In this document: piece by piece, positions 1-8,360 of the stretch
Layout of the letters: each line of letters starts with the position of its first letter
Position numbering within the stretch: the first letter of the stretch is position 1
NCBI GenBank assembly: GCA_002280485.1
Contig: NCED01000059.1
Location: 1 to 9,816 of the forward strand
Reading direction: 5' to 3'
DNA: 9,816 nt
DNA from: Caulobacterales bacterium 32-69-10
Lineage (GTDB): Bacteria > Pseudomonadota > Alphaproteobacteria > Caulobacterales > Caulobacteraceae
The notes under the pieces: generated by a model
Database searches by the model: none
Told to the model about the DNA's origin: nothing
The model's input: only the letters and a program-made list of their open reading frames with translations
Position numbers and translations under genes: made by a program

Positions 1-200
1 GCCGTCATCAGGATCAGCACCGCCGAGGTCAGCGAGATGGCCAGCAGCAGGTCGATCAGCACCGGCGGCACCGGCAGGATCAGCAGCGAGATGACCAGGA
101 CGACGCCGAGGGCCAGCGCGACCTCGCCGCGGGCGACCCAGCCGAAGATCTCCTTGGCGTTGATCGGGGCGTGCGGCCCGCGGATCGGAACGTCGACCAT
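1..200 (-). CDS. flhA: FlhA, flagellar export gate protein (5' part only)
   Basis: The reading frame starts with ATG at 200-198 and runs off the window at base 1, giving 66 codons. My translation begins MVDVPIRGPHAPINAKEIFG and continues into a hydrophobic stretch (about residues 30-45), a Pro-rich turn (LPVPPVLID) and LLLAISLTSAVLILM. This matches the start of FlhA/FlbF, whose first transmembrane helices and LLDLLLAIS-like motif are well conserved. FlhA is the multi-pass inner-membrane component of the flagellar type III export gate and passes rod, hook and filament subunits out of the cell. Its ATG shares one base with the TGA of the upstream beta-lactamase gene (TGATG at 202-198), so its translation is probably coupled to that gene. 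I see no CtrA-like box in the G+C-rich DNA just upstream. The cytoplasmic domain lies outside the window. Confidence 0.88.
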   Translation of the reverse strand, partial: MVDVPIRGPHAPINAKEIFGWVARGEVALALGVVLVISLLILPVPPVLIDLLLAISLTSAVLILMT

Positions 201-1070
201 CAGCCGCCGCTCCCGAACCGGGCGCCGACCAGCCGGCCGAGGTCGGCGATGACGCCGTCGGCCGCGCCGCCGTCGCCGGTGGTGAGATAGGCGGCCATCA
301 GCACCGGCGCGCCGGAGGGGCGCCAGGCGACGGCCACGTCGTTGACGCTGGCGTTGGCGCCCCGGCCGGTCTTGTCGCCCACGCGCCAGTCGGCGGGCAG
401 GCCGGCGCGCAGCATCTTCAAGCCCGTCCGGCTGGCGGTCAGCGAGTCGATCAGACGCGCCTTCGACGGCGCCGAAAGCGCGGCCCCGAGGACCAGCCGC
501 TGCAGGTTCCCGACCATGGCGGCGGGCGAGGTGGTGTCGCGGGCGTCGCCGGGGATGGCGCTGTTCAGGGTCGGCTCATTGCGGACCATGTTGGTGACCG
601 GGTCGCCCTGGCTGCGCAGCCAGCGGGTCAGTGCGGCCGGGCCGCCGATGCTCGCCAGCAGCAGATTGGCGGCTGCGTTGTCGCTGACCTCGACGATGGC
701 GGCGCAGAGCTCGGCCACGCTCAGGCTGCCGCGGGCGACATTGGCCTCGGTCACGGGGGAGACGCCGAGCAGGTCGGCCCGGGTGTAGGCGATGCGGCGG
801 TCGAGGCGTTCGGCGCCGCGGTCGACCCGCGCCAGGACGGCGGCGGCCAGCAGCCACTTGAAGGTGCTGGCGGTGTTGAAGCGCTCATCCGCCCTGTAGG
901 CGATCCGCCGGCCGGAGCCGGTGTCGAGGGCCATGAAGCCCAGCCGGCCGCCGTAGCGCGCCTCGAGCGCGGCGATCTGCGGCTCCGCCTCGGCCGCCCG
1001 GGCGCGGACACAGGTCAGCGAGGCCGCGGCGGCGAGCGCCAGCAGATGTCGGCGGTCGATGTGGCCGGTT

Positions 1071-1081
<11 letters not shown>
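200..1081 (-). CDS. Class A serine beta-lactamase embedded in the flagellar operon
   Basis: This gene encodes 293 residues, the usual length for a class A beta-lactamase precursor. All catalytic motifs are present: S72-T-F-K75 (Ambler S70/K73), S133-D134-N135 (SDN loop), E169-P-T-L-N173 in the omega loop (Ambler E166/N170), R167 and D182 placed to form the omega-loop salt bridge, and K237-T-G239. The protein should hydrolyse beta-lactams in the periplasm through an acyl-serine intermediate. The N terminus has R10-R11, a hydrophobic stretch (13-24), arginines at 26 and 28, and an A-R-A site with likely cleavage after residue 29, which suggests a Tat signal peptide. The ATG at 1081 lies inside the last codons of flbD (11-base overlap) behind GGGAG, and the stop overlaps the flhA start by one base. 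Base composition looks like the neighbours. Class A is secure; the subfamily and substrate range are not readable by eye. A beta-lactamase-like enzyme with a cell-wall role is a less likely alternative. Confidence 0.93.
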
Positions 1082-2465
<1,384 letters not shown>

Positions 2466-2493
2466 CGGTCTTCTCCTGCTCTCGACGCCCCGC

Positions 2494-2835
2494 CTAAGCG
2501 GCCGCGTCGCCGTCCTTGATGATTTCGGTCATGGTCACGCCCAGGCGCTCGTCGATGACGACGACCTCGCCCCGGGCGACCAGGCGGTTGTTCACATAGA
2601 TGTCGATGGCCTCGCCGACCCGGCGATCCAGCTCCAGCACGCTGCCGGCGTTCAGCTTGAGCAGCTGGGCCACCGACATGGAGGCCTTGCCGAGCACGGC
2701 CGAAATGTGGACCGGGACGTCGAAGACCGGCGCCAGGTCCGAGGCGGTCTTGTCGCCGTCGTCCTCGCCATGGCCGGCGGGAACGAGTCCGGTCTCGGGG
2801 GGGAATTCTTCAAGAGGCGGGGGCGTGTCGCTCAT
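2494..2835 (-). CDS. fliN: FliN, flagellar motor switch C-ring protein
   Basis: This 113-residue protein has an acidic, proline-rich N-terminal tail (1-33) and then a SpoA/FliN C-terminal domain (about 36-105). The domain carries the family pattern DVPVHISAVLGKASMSV, an L-x-L-N-x-G-S-V-L-E-L-D segment near 59-70, and the closing VNNRLVARGEVVVIDERLG-type strand near 81-99. FliN forms the base of the C ring, takes part in rotor switching, and docks FliH-bound export substrates at the export gate. The length is normal for alphaproteobacterial FliN. The gene starts 7 bases after the fliH stop, and a GGAGG lies within the end of fliH. The place between fliH/flbE and flbD matches the Caulobacter fliF operon. 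Confidence 0.94.
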   Translation of the reverse strand: MSDTPPPLEEFPPETGLVPAGHGEDDGDKTASDLAPVFDVPVHISAVLGKASMSVAQLLKLNAGSVLELDRRVGEAIDIYVNNRLVARGEVVVIDERLGVTMTEIIKDGDAAA

Positions 2836-2842
2836 GGCTGTC

Positions 2843-3499
2843 TCAAGCCTCCGTCAGGGGCGGCAGGTGAACTTCGGCGTGCAGGCCTTCGGAGGCGAGC
2901 GCGGCTTCCAGCGCGGCCTCCACCCGGTCGGCGGCGGCGGCCGGATCGAAGGCCGCCCGGCCCTCGCCCCAGTCGAACAGGAAGGCCGCCCGGGTGCGGC
3001 CGGCCTCTTGCTGCAGCACGATGCGGCCGGGAAAGCCGGCGCGGACGGCCGCGGCCTCCAGGGCCTTCTGAAGCCGGTCGGGATCGGCGGGCGAGGCGCA
3101 GACCAGCAGGCGCGGCGCGGCCTCGATCTCGCGGCCCAGGGCCTCGATGGCGGCCGCCGCCGGGGCCTCGGGGAAGCGGTCCAGCGCCGCGTCGGCGATC
3201 TTGCCGGCGGCGGCCAGGGCCAGGCGGGCGGCCCCGCTGCGATGTTCGTGGGCGATCTCGGCCAGGGTCGACAAGGCTACGCGGGCCGCCTCGGCGGCCT
3301 GGCCAAGGGCCTGGGCGGCCTCCTGTTCGGCGCGGGCGACGGCCGAGTTCTGGCCCTCCGCATAGGCTTCGGCGCGAACGGCCTCGACCTCGTCGGCGGT
3401 GTAATTGCGCTTGGGTCGGCGCGGCTCGATGACCTGATCGCCGTCGAACACCGTGTCGAAGGCGAAGAGGCGCGGCGCGGAGGGGGCGTGGGTGCTCAT
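2843..3499 (-). CDS. fliH: FliH/FlbE, regulator of the flagellar export ATPase
   Basis: This 218-residue protein is rich in alanine and glutamate. After an N-terminal segment with DTVFDG (15-20) it has a long helical region (about 35-90) with A/G-x-x-x-A/G spacing, as in AYAEGQNSAVARAEQEAAQA. Such spacing is typical of FliH. Its C-terminal half (about 95-218) resembles the globular FliH domain that binds the FliI ATPase. In Caulobacter the gene at this operon position is called flbE. FliH holds FliI inactive or guides it to the FliN/FlhA export gate. Its ATG at 3499 shares one base with the fliG TGA (TGATG), and fliN follows after 7 bases, so the three are probably translated together. FliH sequences diverge strongly, so the call rests on position and helical pattern as much as on similarity. 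Confidence 0.85.
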   Translation of the reverse strand: MSTHAPSAPRLFAFDTVFDGDQVIEPRRPKRNYTADEVEAVRAEAYAEGQNSAVARAEQEAAQALGQAAEAARVALSTLAEIAHEHRSGAARLALAAAGKIADAALDRFPEAPAAAAIEALGREIEAAPRLLVCASPADPDRLQKALEAAAVRAGFPGRIVLQQEAGRTRAAFLFDWGEGRAAFDPAAAADRVEAALEAALASEGLHAEVHLPPLTEA

Positions 3500-4533
3500 C
3501 AGTAGATCAGCTCATCGTCGCCGCCGGCGCCGGCCAGCATGATCTCACCCTTGGCGGCGAGGTCCTTGGCCACCTGCACCATGGCCATCTGCGCCTGGTC
3601 GACATCCTTCAGGCGGACCGGGCCCATGCTCTCCATGTCCTCGCGCATGATCTTGGCGGCGCGCTCGGACATGTTGGAGAAGAACAGCTCCCGCAGGCTG
3701 TCCGAGGCGCCCTTCAGCGCCAGGCCCAGGCTGTCCTTGTCCACCGCCCGCAGCAGGGTCTGCACCCCGCCCGGGTCGAGCTTGGACAGGTCCTCGAACA
3801 CGAACATCAGGGCCCGGATGCGTTCGGCCGACTCGCGGTTGCGCTCCTCCAGGGCGGCGATGAATCGCGCCTCGGTCTGGCGGTCGAAGTTGTTGAAGAT
3901 GTCGGCCATCATCTCGTGGCTGTCGCGCTTGGAGGTGCGCGCCAGGTTCGACATGAACTCGGTCCGCAGGGTCTGCTCGATCTTGTCGAGGATCTCGCGC
4001 TGCACCGGCTCCATGCGCAGCATCCGCTGCACGCACTCGAGGGCGAAGTCCTCGGGCAGGGCCGTCAGGACCCGGGAGGCGTGCTCGCCCTTGATCTTGG
4101 ACAGCACCACCGCGACGGTCTGGGGATATTCGTTCTTCAGATAGTTGGCGAGCACGGCCTCGTTCACATTGCCGAGCTTGTCCCACATGGTCCGCCCGGC
4201 CGGACCGCGCAGCTCCTCCATCATGGCGTCGACCCGGTCGGGCGGCATGAAGGAGGAGAGCAGCCGCTGGGTCTGCTCAAAGGAGCCCATGATGGCCCCG
4301 GTGCCGGACATGCCGGACACGAACTCGACCAGCAGGGACTCGACCACCGTCGCGGAGACGGTGCCCAGCGACGACATGGCCTGGGAGATCTCCTTGATCT
4401 CCTCCTCGTCGAGTTGCTCCCACAGGTGCTTGTGGTCTTCGCCCAGGGACAGCAGGACGACGGCGGCCTTCTCAGGCCCCGTCAGCCGCTTGGCGTCCTC
4501 GATCGGCTGCTTTTTGCGGACGACGGTGGCCAT
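3499..4533 (-). CDS. fliG: FliG, flagellar motor switch rotor protein
   Basis: This 344-residue protein spans all three FliG domains. The N-terminal domain (about 15-105, [15 protein letters not shown]) binds the FliF tail, the middle domain (about 115-195) contains the EYPQT version of the EHPQT motif (135-139), and the C-terminal torque domain covers about 200-335. By alignment to E. coli FliG with an offset of ten, the charged torque residues are kept: K274, R291, E298, D299 and R307. FliG couples ion flow through the MotAB-type stator to rotor rotation and switching. The ATG at 4533 overlaps the fliF TGA by one base, and the fliG stop overlaps the fliH ATG in the same way. This suggests strict translational coupling, which would help keep rotor protein ratios fixed. 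Length is normal and no defect is seen. Confidence 0.97.
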   Translation of the reverse strand: MATVVRKKQPIEDAKRLTGPEKAAVVLLSLGEDHKHLWEQLDEEEIKEISQAMSSLGTVSATVVESLLVEFVSGMSGTGAIMGSFEQTQRLLSSFMPPDRVDAMMEELRGPAGRTMWDKLGNVNEAVLANYLKNEYPQTVAVVLSKIKGEHASRVLTALPEDFALECVQRMLRMEPVQREILDKIEQTLRTEFMSNLARTSKRDSHEMMADIFNNFDRQTEARFIAALEERNRESAERIRALMFVFEDLSKLDPGGVQTLLRAVDKDSLGLALKGASDSLRELFFSNMSERAAKIMREDMESMGPVRLKDVDQAQMAMVQVAKDLAAKGEIMLAGAGGDDELIY

Positions 4534-6176
4534 CAGGTTTCGTGCAGCCAGCTACGGAGGATCGAGACCGATTCCTCAGGATGTTTCTCCACGAACTCGG
4601 CGACCTTCTTGACCGACGAGGCCTTCACCTGGCCCTCGATCCTGGCGATGTCGATGCGCTGGTCCATCTCGGAGGGGCCGGTCAGGGCCAGGGGCTGGCC
4701 GGTGGCCGGATCGATCTGCAGCAAGCCCCCGGCGGCCCCGCCGCCCGGGATCGCCATCGCCTCGGTGACCCCGCCAGCCAGGGCCAGGGCCGTGCCGGCG
4801 CTGGCCGGCGGCTTCAGCATCGGGCGGACCACGAACAGGACCAGCAAGACCGCCACCACCAGCATCACCCCCAGTTCGACGCCGCGCATCAGGTCGTTCT
4901 TGTCGAAGCTGAAGGGCGAGGCGGCGCTGACGCCCTCGAGGTCCGCGGCCGGGCGGTCGAAGCGGACATTGACCACCGTGACCTGGTCGCCGCGGGACTG
5001 GTCGAAGCCGACCGCCGAGCGCACCAGCTGTTCGATGCGCTGCATCTCGGCCGTCGCGCGGGGGCTGTAGGCGCCGGGCTTGCCGTCCGCTCCGGCCGGG
5101 GCGGTCACCCCATCCACGGCGACGGCGACCGAGATTTTCTTGATGGCGCCCGGCTCGGTGACTTCGGTGCGGGTGGTCTTGGAGATCTCGTAGTTGGTGG
5201 TCTCCTCGTTGCGGCCCGAGGTCGAATTGGCGTTGGCGCCGCCCGCGGCGGGGGGCGCCCCGGGGATGTTCTCCGAGGCGGAGACGGCGTTGTTGGTGGT
5301 GGGCTTGGTCTCGTTGGCGTTCTCGGTCCCGGTCTGGGTCGAGCGCACCACCTGGCCGTCGGGATCGAACTTCTCCTCCTGGACCGTGACCCGGCTGAGG
5401 TCGAGGTCGGCGGTGACCTGGACCCGCGCCTTGCCGACCCCGACCACGCCCTCGACCAGTTCCTTGACCGTCTTGCGGATCTTCTCCTCGGCCTCGCTGC
5501 GCGCGCCGGATGCGGCCGCGCCCGAGCCGCCGTCGCCCGCCTCGCCCCCGGCCAGCAGGGCGCCAGCTTCGTTGACCAGGGTGACCCGGTCGGGTTTCAG
5601 GTCCGGCACGGCGCCGGCGGCCAGGTTGCGGATGGCCCGGATCTGCTCGGGCGACAGGCCGCGGCCGGTCACCGCCACCATGATCGAGGCCGACGGGGTC
5701 TCGGTCTCCTCCTCGAAAAGCTGGCGCTTGGGCAGGACCAGGTGGACGCGGGCGGCGGTGACGCCCTGGATCGAGCGGATAGTGCGGGCCAGCTCGCCTT
5801 CGAGGGCGCGCTGGCGGTTCAGGGTCTGGACGAAGTCTGTCTGGCCCAGGGCCGGTGCGTCGTCGAAGATCTCGTAGCCGACGGAACCGGACGTCGGCAG
5901 GCCCTTGCTCGACAGCATGAGGCGGGTCGAGGCCACCACATCGCGGGGGACCATGATGGTCGAGCCGTCGCCCTTGACCTCGTACTTCACCCCGGACTGG
6001 TCCAGGGCGGCGGTGATCGATGAGGCTTCCTTGAGGTCGAGGTTGGAATAGAGCAGCGACTGGGGCTGGGCGCCGACCCGCATGACCAGGGCGATCAGGA
6101 CCGCGGCGACGCCCGCGCCGACGCCCAGCATGGTCGCCAGGCGTCCGATCCCGAAGTTCTGCAAGGTCTTAAGCAA
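4533..6176 (-). CDS. fliF: FliF, flagellar MS-ring protein (TTG start)
   Basis: This 547-residue protein forms the inner-membrane MS ring on which the flagellum is built. A first transmembrane helix lies at about 13-33, ring-building domains at about 40-205, and the FliF C-terminal region with beta-collar at about 225-410. A second transmembrane helix lies at about 433-450. The cytoplasmic tail ends with [20 protein letters not shown] (521-540), the part that binds FliG. Gly/Ala/Asn-rich, probably flexible segments lie at 207-225 and 300-322. The start is TTG (6176-6174): an in-frame TAG lies four codons upstream, GGTAGGAG sits 6 bases before the TTG, and the resulting N terminus ([17 protein letters not shown]) resembles other FliF starts. 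The next ATG would cut into the first transmembrane helix. It is the first gene of the fliF-fliG-fliH-fliN-flbD operon and is read from a CtrA-like promoter. Confidence 0.96.
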   Translation of the reverse strand: MLKTLQNFGIGRLATMLGVGAGVAAVLIALVMRVGAQPQSLLYSNLDLKEASSITAALDQSGVKYEVKGDGSTIMVPRDVVASTRLMLSSKGLPTSGSVGYEIFDDAPALGQTDFVQTLNRQRALEGELARTIRSIQGVTAARVHLVLPKRQLFEEETETPSASIMVAVTGRGLSPEQIRAIRNLAAGAVPDLKPDRVTLVNEAGALLAGGEAGDGGSGAAASGARSEAEEKIRKTVKELVEGVVGVGKARVQVTADLDLSRVTVQEEKFDPDGQVVRSTQTGTENANETKPTTNNAVSASENIPGAPPAAGGANANSTSGRNEETTNYEISKTTRTEVTEPGAIKKISVAVAVDGVTAPAGADGKPGAYSPRATAEMQRIEQLVRSAVGFDQSRGDQVTVVNVRFDRPAADLEGVSAASPFSFDKNDLMRGVELGVMLVVAVLLVLFVVRPMLKPPASAGTALALAGGVTEAMAIPGGGAAGGLLQIDPATGQPLALTGPSEMDQRIDIARIEGQVKASSVKKVAEFVEKHPEESVSILRSWLHET

Positions 6177-6185
6177 AGCGCACTC
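6177..6185 (-). promoter_or_regulatory. Ribosome binding site that fixes the fliF TTG start
   Basis: On the minus strand the sequence reads GGTAGGAG-TGCGCT-TTG. The AGGAG core stands 6 bases before TTG, an ideal spacing. An in-frame TAG overlaps this site, which rules out any start further upstream. Confidence 0.75.
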
Positions 6186-6203
6186 CTACCCGAAGCTAGG
6201 CAG

Positions 6204-6238
6204 GAATTACCCACTGCATGGTAAATGGGCCTTTAAGG
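6204..6238 (-). promoter_or_regulatory. fliF operon promoter with CtrA-like box
   Basis: The minus strand holds CCTTAAAGGCCCATTTACC (6238-6220). This fits the CtrA consensus TTAA-N7-TTAA with one mismatch (TTTA). Twelve bases later comes a -10-like TAATTC (6209-6204), which predicts a transcript start near 6197 and a leader of about 20 bases. In Caulobacter the fliF operon is a class II gene activated by phosphorylated CtrA, so this is the expected control. The same arrangement, with an 11-base gap, lies before sciP. Confidence 0.72.
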
Positions 6239-6262
6239 TTCTGGCGTTTCCGGCAGGTGCGA

Positions 6263-6275
6263 CAGTGAGTCACTG
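6263..6275. promoter_or_regulatory. 13-base dyad with a GANTC (CcrM) site upstream of the fliF promoter
   Basis: CAGTGA-G-TCACTG is a perfect six-base inverted repeat around one central base, about 25 bases upstream of the CtrA-like box. Its centre contains GAGTC (6267-6271), the target of the Caulobacter cell-cycle methylase CcrM. The dyad could be an operator or part of the outer terminator stem, since its right arm overlaps the latter. Function is inferred only. Confidence 0.4.
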
Positions 6276-6328
6276 AAAACGAAAACGGCCGCGCCCCATC
6301 GGGAGCGCGGCCGCCTTTTCGTTTCAGT
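6272..6328 (-). terminator. Strong intrinsic terminator after sciP (two-way)
   Basis: Arms cggccgcgc (6286-6294) and gcgcggccg (6305-6313) form a perfect nine-base G+C stem around a ten-base loop. The stem is flanked by gaaaacgaaaa on the left and ttttcgtttc on the right. On the minus strand the stem is followed by TTTTCGTTTTC, a good U-rich tail, and begins about 23 bases after the sciP stop. It should end sciP transcription and shield the fliF promoter. The flanks pair too, so the structure could also stop transcription coming the other way. Confidence 0.83.
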
Positions 6329-6336
6329 CGTCCGGT

Positions 6337-6618
6337 CTAGCGGTACTGTTGGATCCGCGTGGTCCGCAGTCCGGCCAGGCCGTGGGCGTCAATCGCCTTT
6401 TGCCAGGCGCCGAACTCCTCGCTCGTCAGCTTGTAGCGCTCGCACGCGTCGTCCAACGACAGCAAGCCGCCCCGAACCGCCGCGACCACTTCCGCCTTAC
6501 GCCGGATGACCCAGCGTTGCGTATTGGCCGGCGGGAGGTCGGACAGCGTCAATGGCGTGCCCGTAGGACCGATCACGTAGCGTTCGCCCTTATTGTTTAG
6601 GCGTTGTTGTTGGAGCAT
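6337..6618 (-). CDS. sciP: SciP, small CtrA-inhibitory transcription factor
   Basis: This 93-residue protein is a DUF1153-family helix-turn-helix protein. The conserved core YVIGPTGTPLTLSDLPPANT (14-33) is followed by a basic segment, QRWVIRRKAEVVAAVRGGLL (34-53), and then DDACERYKLTSEEFGAWQKA (56-75), the probable helix-turn-helix, ending in GLAGLRTTRIQQYR. In Caulobacter, SciP accumulates in G1 cells, binds CtrA at its promoters and blocks RNA polymerase recruitment; it also binds DNA directly. It is itself activated by CtrA, which forms a delayed negative loop. That gene also lies beside the hook and fliF genes. The ATG at 6618 follows GGGAAGG and GTGAGG. A CtrA-like promoter lies upstream and a strong terminator downstream, so it is probably its own unit. 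Confidence 0.94.
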   Translation of the reverse strand: MLQQQRLNNKGERYVIGPTGTPLTLSDLPPANTQRWVIRRKAEVVAAVRGGLLSLDDACERYKLTSEEFGAWQKAIDAHGLAGLRTTRIQQYR

Positions 6619-6651
6619 TGCCTCACGCCCTTCCCATCACCGATTGATGTG

Positions 6652-6683
6652 AGAATAGGACACCGACCATAACATCGGCTTAA
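6652..6683 (-). promoter_or_regulatory. sciP promoter with CtrA-like box
   Basis: The minus strand reads TTAA-GCCGATG-TTAT (6683-6669), a CtrA box with one mismatch, followed after 11 bases by a -10-like TATTCT (6657-6652). A start near 6645 gives a leader of about 27 bases. The layout closely copies the fliF promoter. It lies in an A+T-rich pocket unlike the coding DNA around it. Confidence 0.68.
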
Positions 6684-6782
6684 TCGTGATAGTAAAAAAA
6701 GCCCTAACAACAGCGTCTCTCTATGGGACAATTCAAGTAGTTCTAGAAACTATTTAGAAGCTTGCGGTTAATCACTGAACTA
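6684..6782 (-). other. A+T-rich spacer after flgE with a T7 run
   Basis: This spacer holds the 3' flank of flgE. It contains a seven-T run on the minus strand (complement of 6694-6700), preceded only by a weak possible stem (GTCCC...GGG), so it may be a poor terminator for flgE. A CtrA half-site TTAACC occurs at 6771-6766 without a partner at the right spacing, and an eight-base palindrome TTCTAGAA occurs near 6741-6748. No gene is visible. Its base composition differs from the flanking genes, as expected for a control region. Confidence 0.4.
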
Positions 6783-8213
6783 TCAACGCTTGATGTTGAT
6801 GAGTTCTTCCAGCATTTGGTCCGCGGTAGTGATGATCTTTGAAGAAGCGGAGTAGGCGCGCTGCGTCGTGATCAGACCCGTGAATTCCGCCGACAGATCA
6901 ACCGTCGAAGATTCCAAGGTGGACGGCGATAACAAGCCGGCGCCGCCCGTGCCCGGAGCCTTCAGGTTGTAGGCGCCTGAACCCAGCGCCACCCGATAAC
7001 CGTTGCCGGAAATCGCCTTCAGCCCGCCCGGGTTGGGGAAGGTGGCGATGGCGACCTGGGCGATCTGGCGCGACACCCCGTTGTCGAAGTTGGCGACCAC
7101 CAGCCCCTGCTCGTCGATGTCGATATTGGTCAGGCTGCCGAAGTTGGTGCCGTTGGTGGAGATCGACTGGGTCACCGACTGGCTGGCGTACTGGGTCAGG
7201 CCGCCGGGAGCCACGCCCAGGTCGATGCGGATCTGCTGAGCTGCGACGCCCAGGTCGGCGTCCCACTGGCCGGCCGTACCGGGAGGCAGGGGGCCCGGGT
7301 CGGCGGACGAGGCGATGTTGAGCACCGGCTCGGCCGGGATGATCGGCGGACCGGGCGTGGGCGCGCCGAACAGGGTGGTCTGGTTCATGTCCAGCTGCCC
7401 GTCGGGCGTGAAAACGATCAGGCCCTGGGCCAGGATGCCGTTCGGATCGCTCTGCACGTCGCCGGCCGGCACCGCGTGGATTTCCGCATGCCATTCGTTG
7501 GCGACATCGCTCTTCAGGAAGTCGATCTGCAGGGTGCGCTTGCCGCCCTTGGAATCCGACACCGGAATCTGCAGCGAATAGTCCGGCTTGACCCCGGCGT
7601 TCGTGGCCGGGTCGTAGGCGGACATGCTGGTGGCGCCGGCGCCGGTGTAGGTGGTTTCCTGGGTCGAGAGGGTGGTGGCGGCGTTGAGGTTGGCGTTGAC
7701 CGTCACCCGGGTCGTCGGGTCGGCCGTGCCGCCGACGGCGCCGACGTTGATCGACTTCAGGCGGCTGAGATCGGAGGGGTCGACGTCGACGCCGCCCTGG
7801 TCGTTGACCAGCCAGCCCTGCAGGTAAAGGCCCGCGGAATTGCGCAGGTAACCCTGCTTGTCGAGTTCGAACGAGCCGGCCCGGGTGAAGGTGCGGGCGT
7901 CGGCGTCGGTCAGGTTCTCGGCCTTGGTGGTGGTGACGAAGAAGCCCTGGCCGGAGATGCCGAGGTCGGTCGAGGAGGTCGACTGCTGCAGCAGGCCCTG
8001 CTGCGACACCAGCTGGCGGGTGTTGGCCAGGACGCCGCCGGCGTTGTAGGCGCCCTTGGCCGCGGAGGTGGTGACCACCGTCTGGAAGCTGGTGGCGTTG
8101 CGCTTGTACCCGACCGTGTTGACGTTCGCGATGTTGTCGGAAATCGCCGCCAGGGCCGCCGAGTTCGAAACCAGGCCGGACACCCCGGCCAGCATGGCGC
8201 TGTTGATACTCAT
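6783..8213 (-). CDS. flgE: FlgE, flagellar hook protein
   Basis: This 476-residue protein builds the hook, the flexible joint between rod and filament. The N-terminal rod/hook motif is present (SNSAALAAISDNIANVNTVG, 17-36, then YKRN), as is the FlgE loop region near 76-95 (QSTSSTDLGISGQGFFV). The conserved C-terminal helix is SSTVDLSAEFTGLITTQRAY (435-454), followed by SASSKIITTADQMLEELINI. The middle (about 160-430) is the variable surface domain. It includes a proline-rich stretch, TPGPPIIPAEP (286-296) and PGPLPPGTAG (306-315). It is larger than the enterobacterial protein (about 400 residues) and, as I recall, smaller than the Caulobacter crescentus one (about 590). The ATG follows AAGGAG by 8 bases. 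It lies downstream of fliK and flgD on the same strand, and in Caulobacter these hook genes are sigma-54/FlbD controlled. Confidence 0.95.
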   Translation of the reverse strand: MSINSAMLAGVSGLVSNSAALAAISDNIANVNTVGYKRNATSFQTVVTTSAAKGAYNAGGVLANTRQLVSQQGLLQQSTSSTDLGISGQGFFVTTTKAENLTDADARTFTRAGSFELDKQGYLRNSAGLYLQGWLVNDQGGVDVDPSDLSRLKSINVGAVGGTADPTTRVTVNANLNAATTLSTQETTYTGAGATSMSAYDPATNAGVKPDYSLQIPVSDSKGGKRTLQIDFLKSDVANEWHAEIHAVPAGDVQSDPNGILAQGLIVFTPDGQLDMNQTTLFGAPTPGPPIIPAEPVLNIASSADPGPLPPGTAGQWDADLGVAAQQIRIDLGVAPGGLTQYASQSVTQSISTNGTNFGSLTNIDIDEQGLVVANFDNGVSRQIAQVAIATFPNPGGLKAISGNGYRVALGSGAYNLKAPGTGGAGLLSPSTLESSTVDLSAEFTGLITTQRAYSASSKIITTADQMLEELINIKR

Positions 8214-8242
8214 GGAGGACGCTCCTTCACTTCAAGTTCGCC

Positions 8243-8257
8243 GCCCCTTGCCGGGGC
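8243..8257 (-). other. Hairpin in the flgE leader
   Basis: GCCCC-TTGCC-GGGGC is a perfect five-base G+C stem with a five-base loop, ending 29 bases before the flgE ATG. On the minus strand its core reads CCCCGGCAAGGGGCGG. It could shape the mRNA leader or be a protein-binding dyad. It is short, and in G+C-rich DNA it may be chance. Confidence 0.35.
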
Positions 8258-8321
8258 CGTGATGGGGGAATCGAAGCGCGTTCGGCGGTTGCGGCCCCGC
8301 GTTCGAACGAGGAGGGCCGCG

Positions 8322-8342
8322 GGCGCGCCATTCGGGCGCGCC
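8322..8342. repeat. Paired GGCGCGCC repeat / hairpin after flgD
   Basis: Two copies of the self-complementary octamer GGCGCGCC (8322-8329 and 8335-8342) are separated by attcg, so the pair is both a direct repeat and an eight-base hairpin. It starts about 19 bases after the flgD stop on the minus strand. There is no T run after it, so it is not a standard intrinsic terminator; an mRNA 3'-end or processing structure is possible. Confidence 0.5.
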
Positions 8343-8360
8343 GGGATTTCAGGGTCGGAC

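Noticed and set aside
1004..1024. Lipobox (SLTC) making the beta-lactamase a lipoprotein
   Set aside because: The residues before C24 (S-L-T) do not fit the usual L-[AS]-[GA]-C pattern, and an A-R-A cleavage site follows.
6684..6782. Intrinsic terminator for flgE at the T7 run
   Set aside because: The run of T is clear, but only a weak, mismatched stem precedes it, so I did not call a terminator.
8310..8340. Sigma-54 promoter (GG-N10-GC) before flgE
   Set aside because: The GG/GC spacing occurs within the GGCGCGCC repeat, but the wider TGGCAC...TTGC consensus is absent; such spacing is common by chance in G+C-rich DNA.
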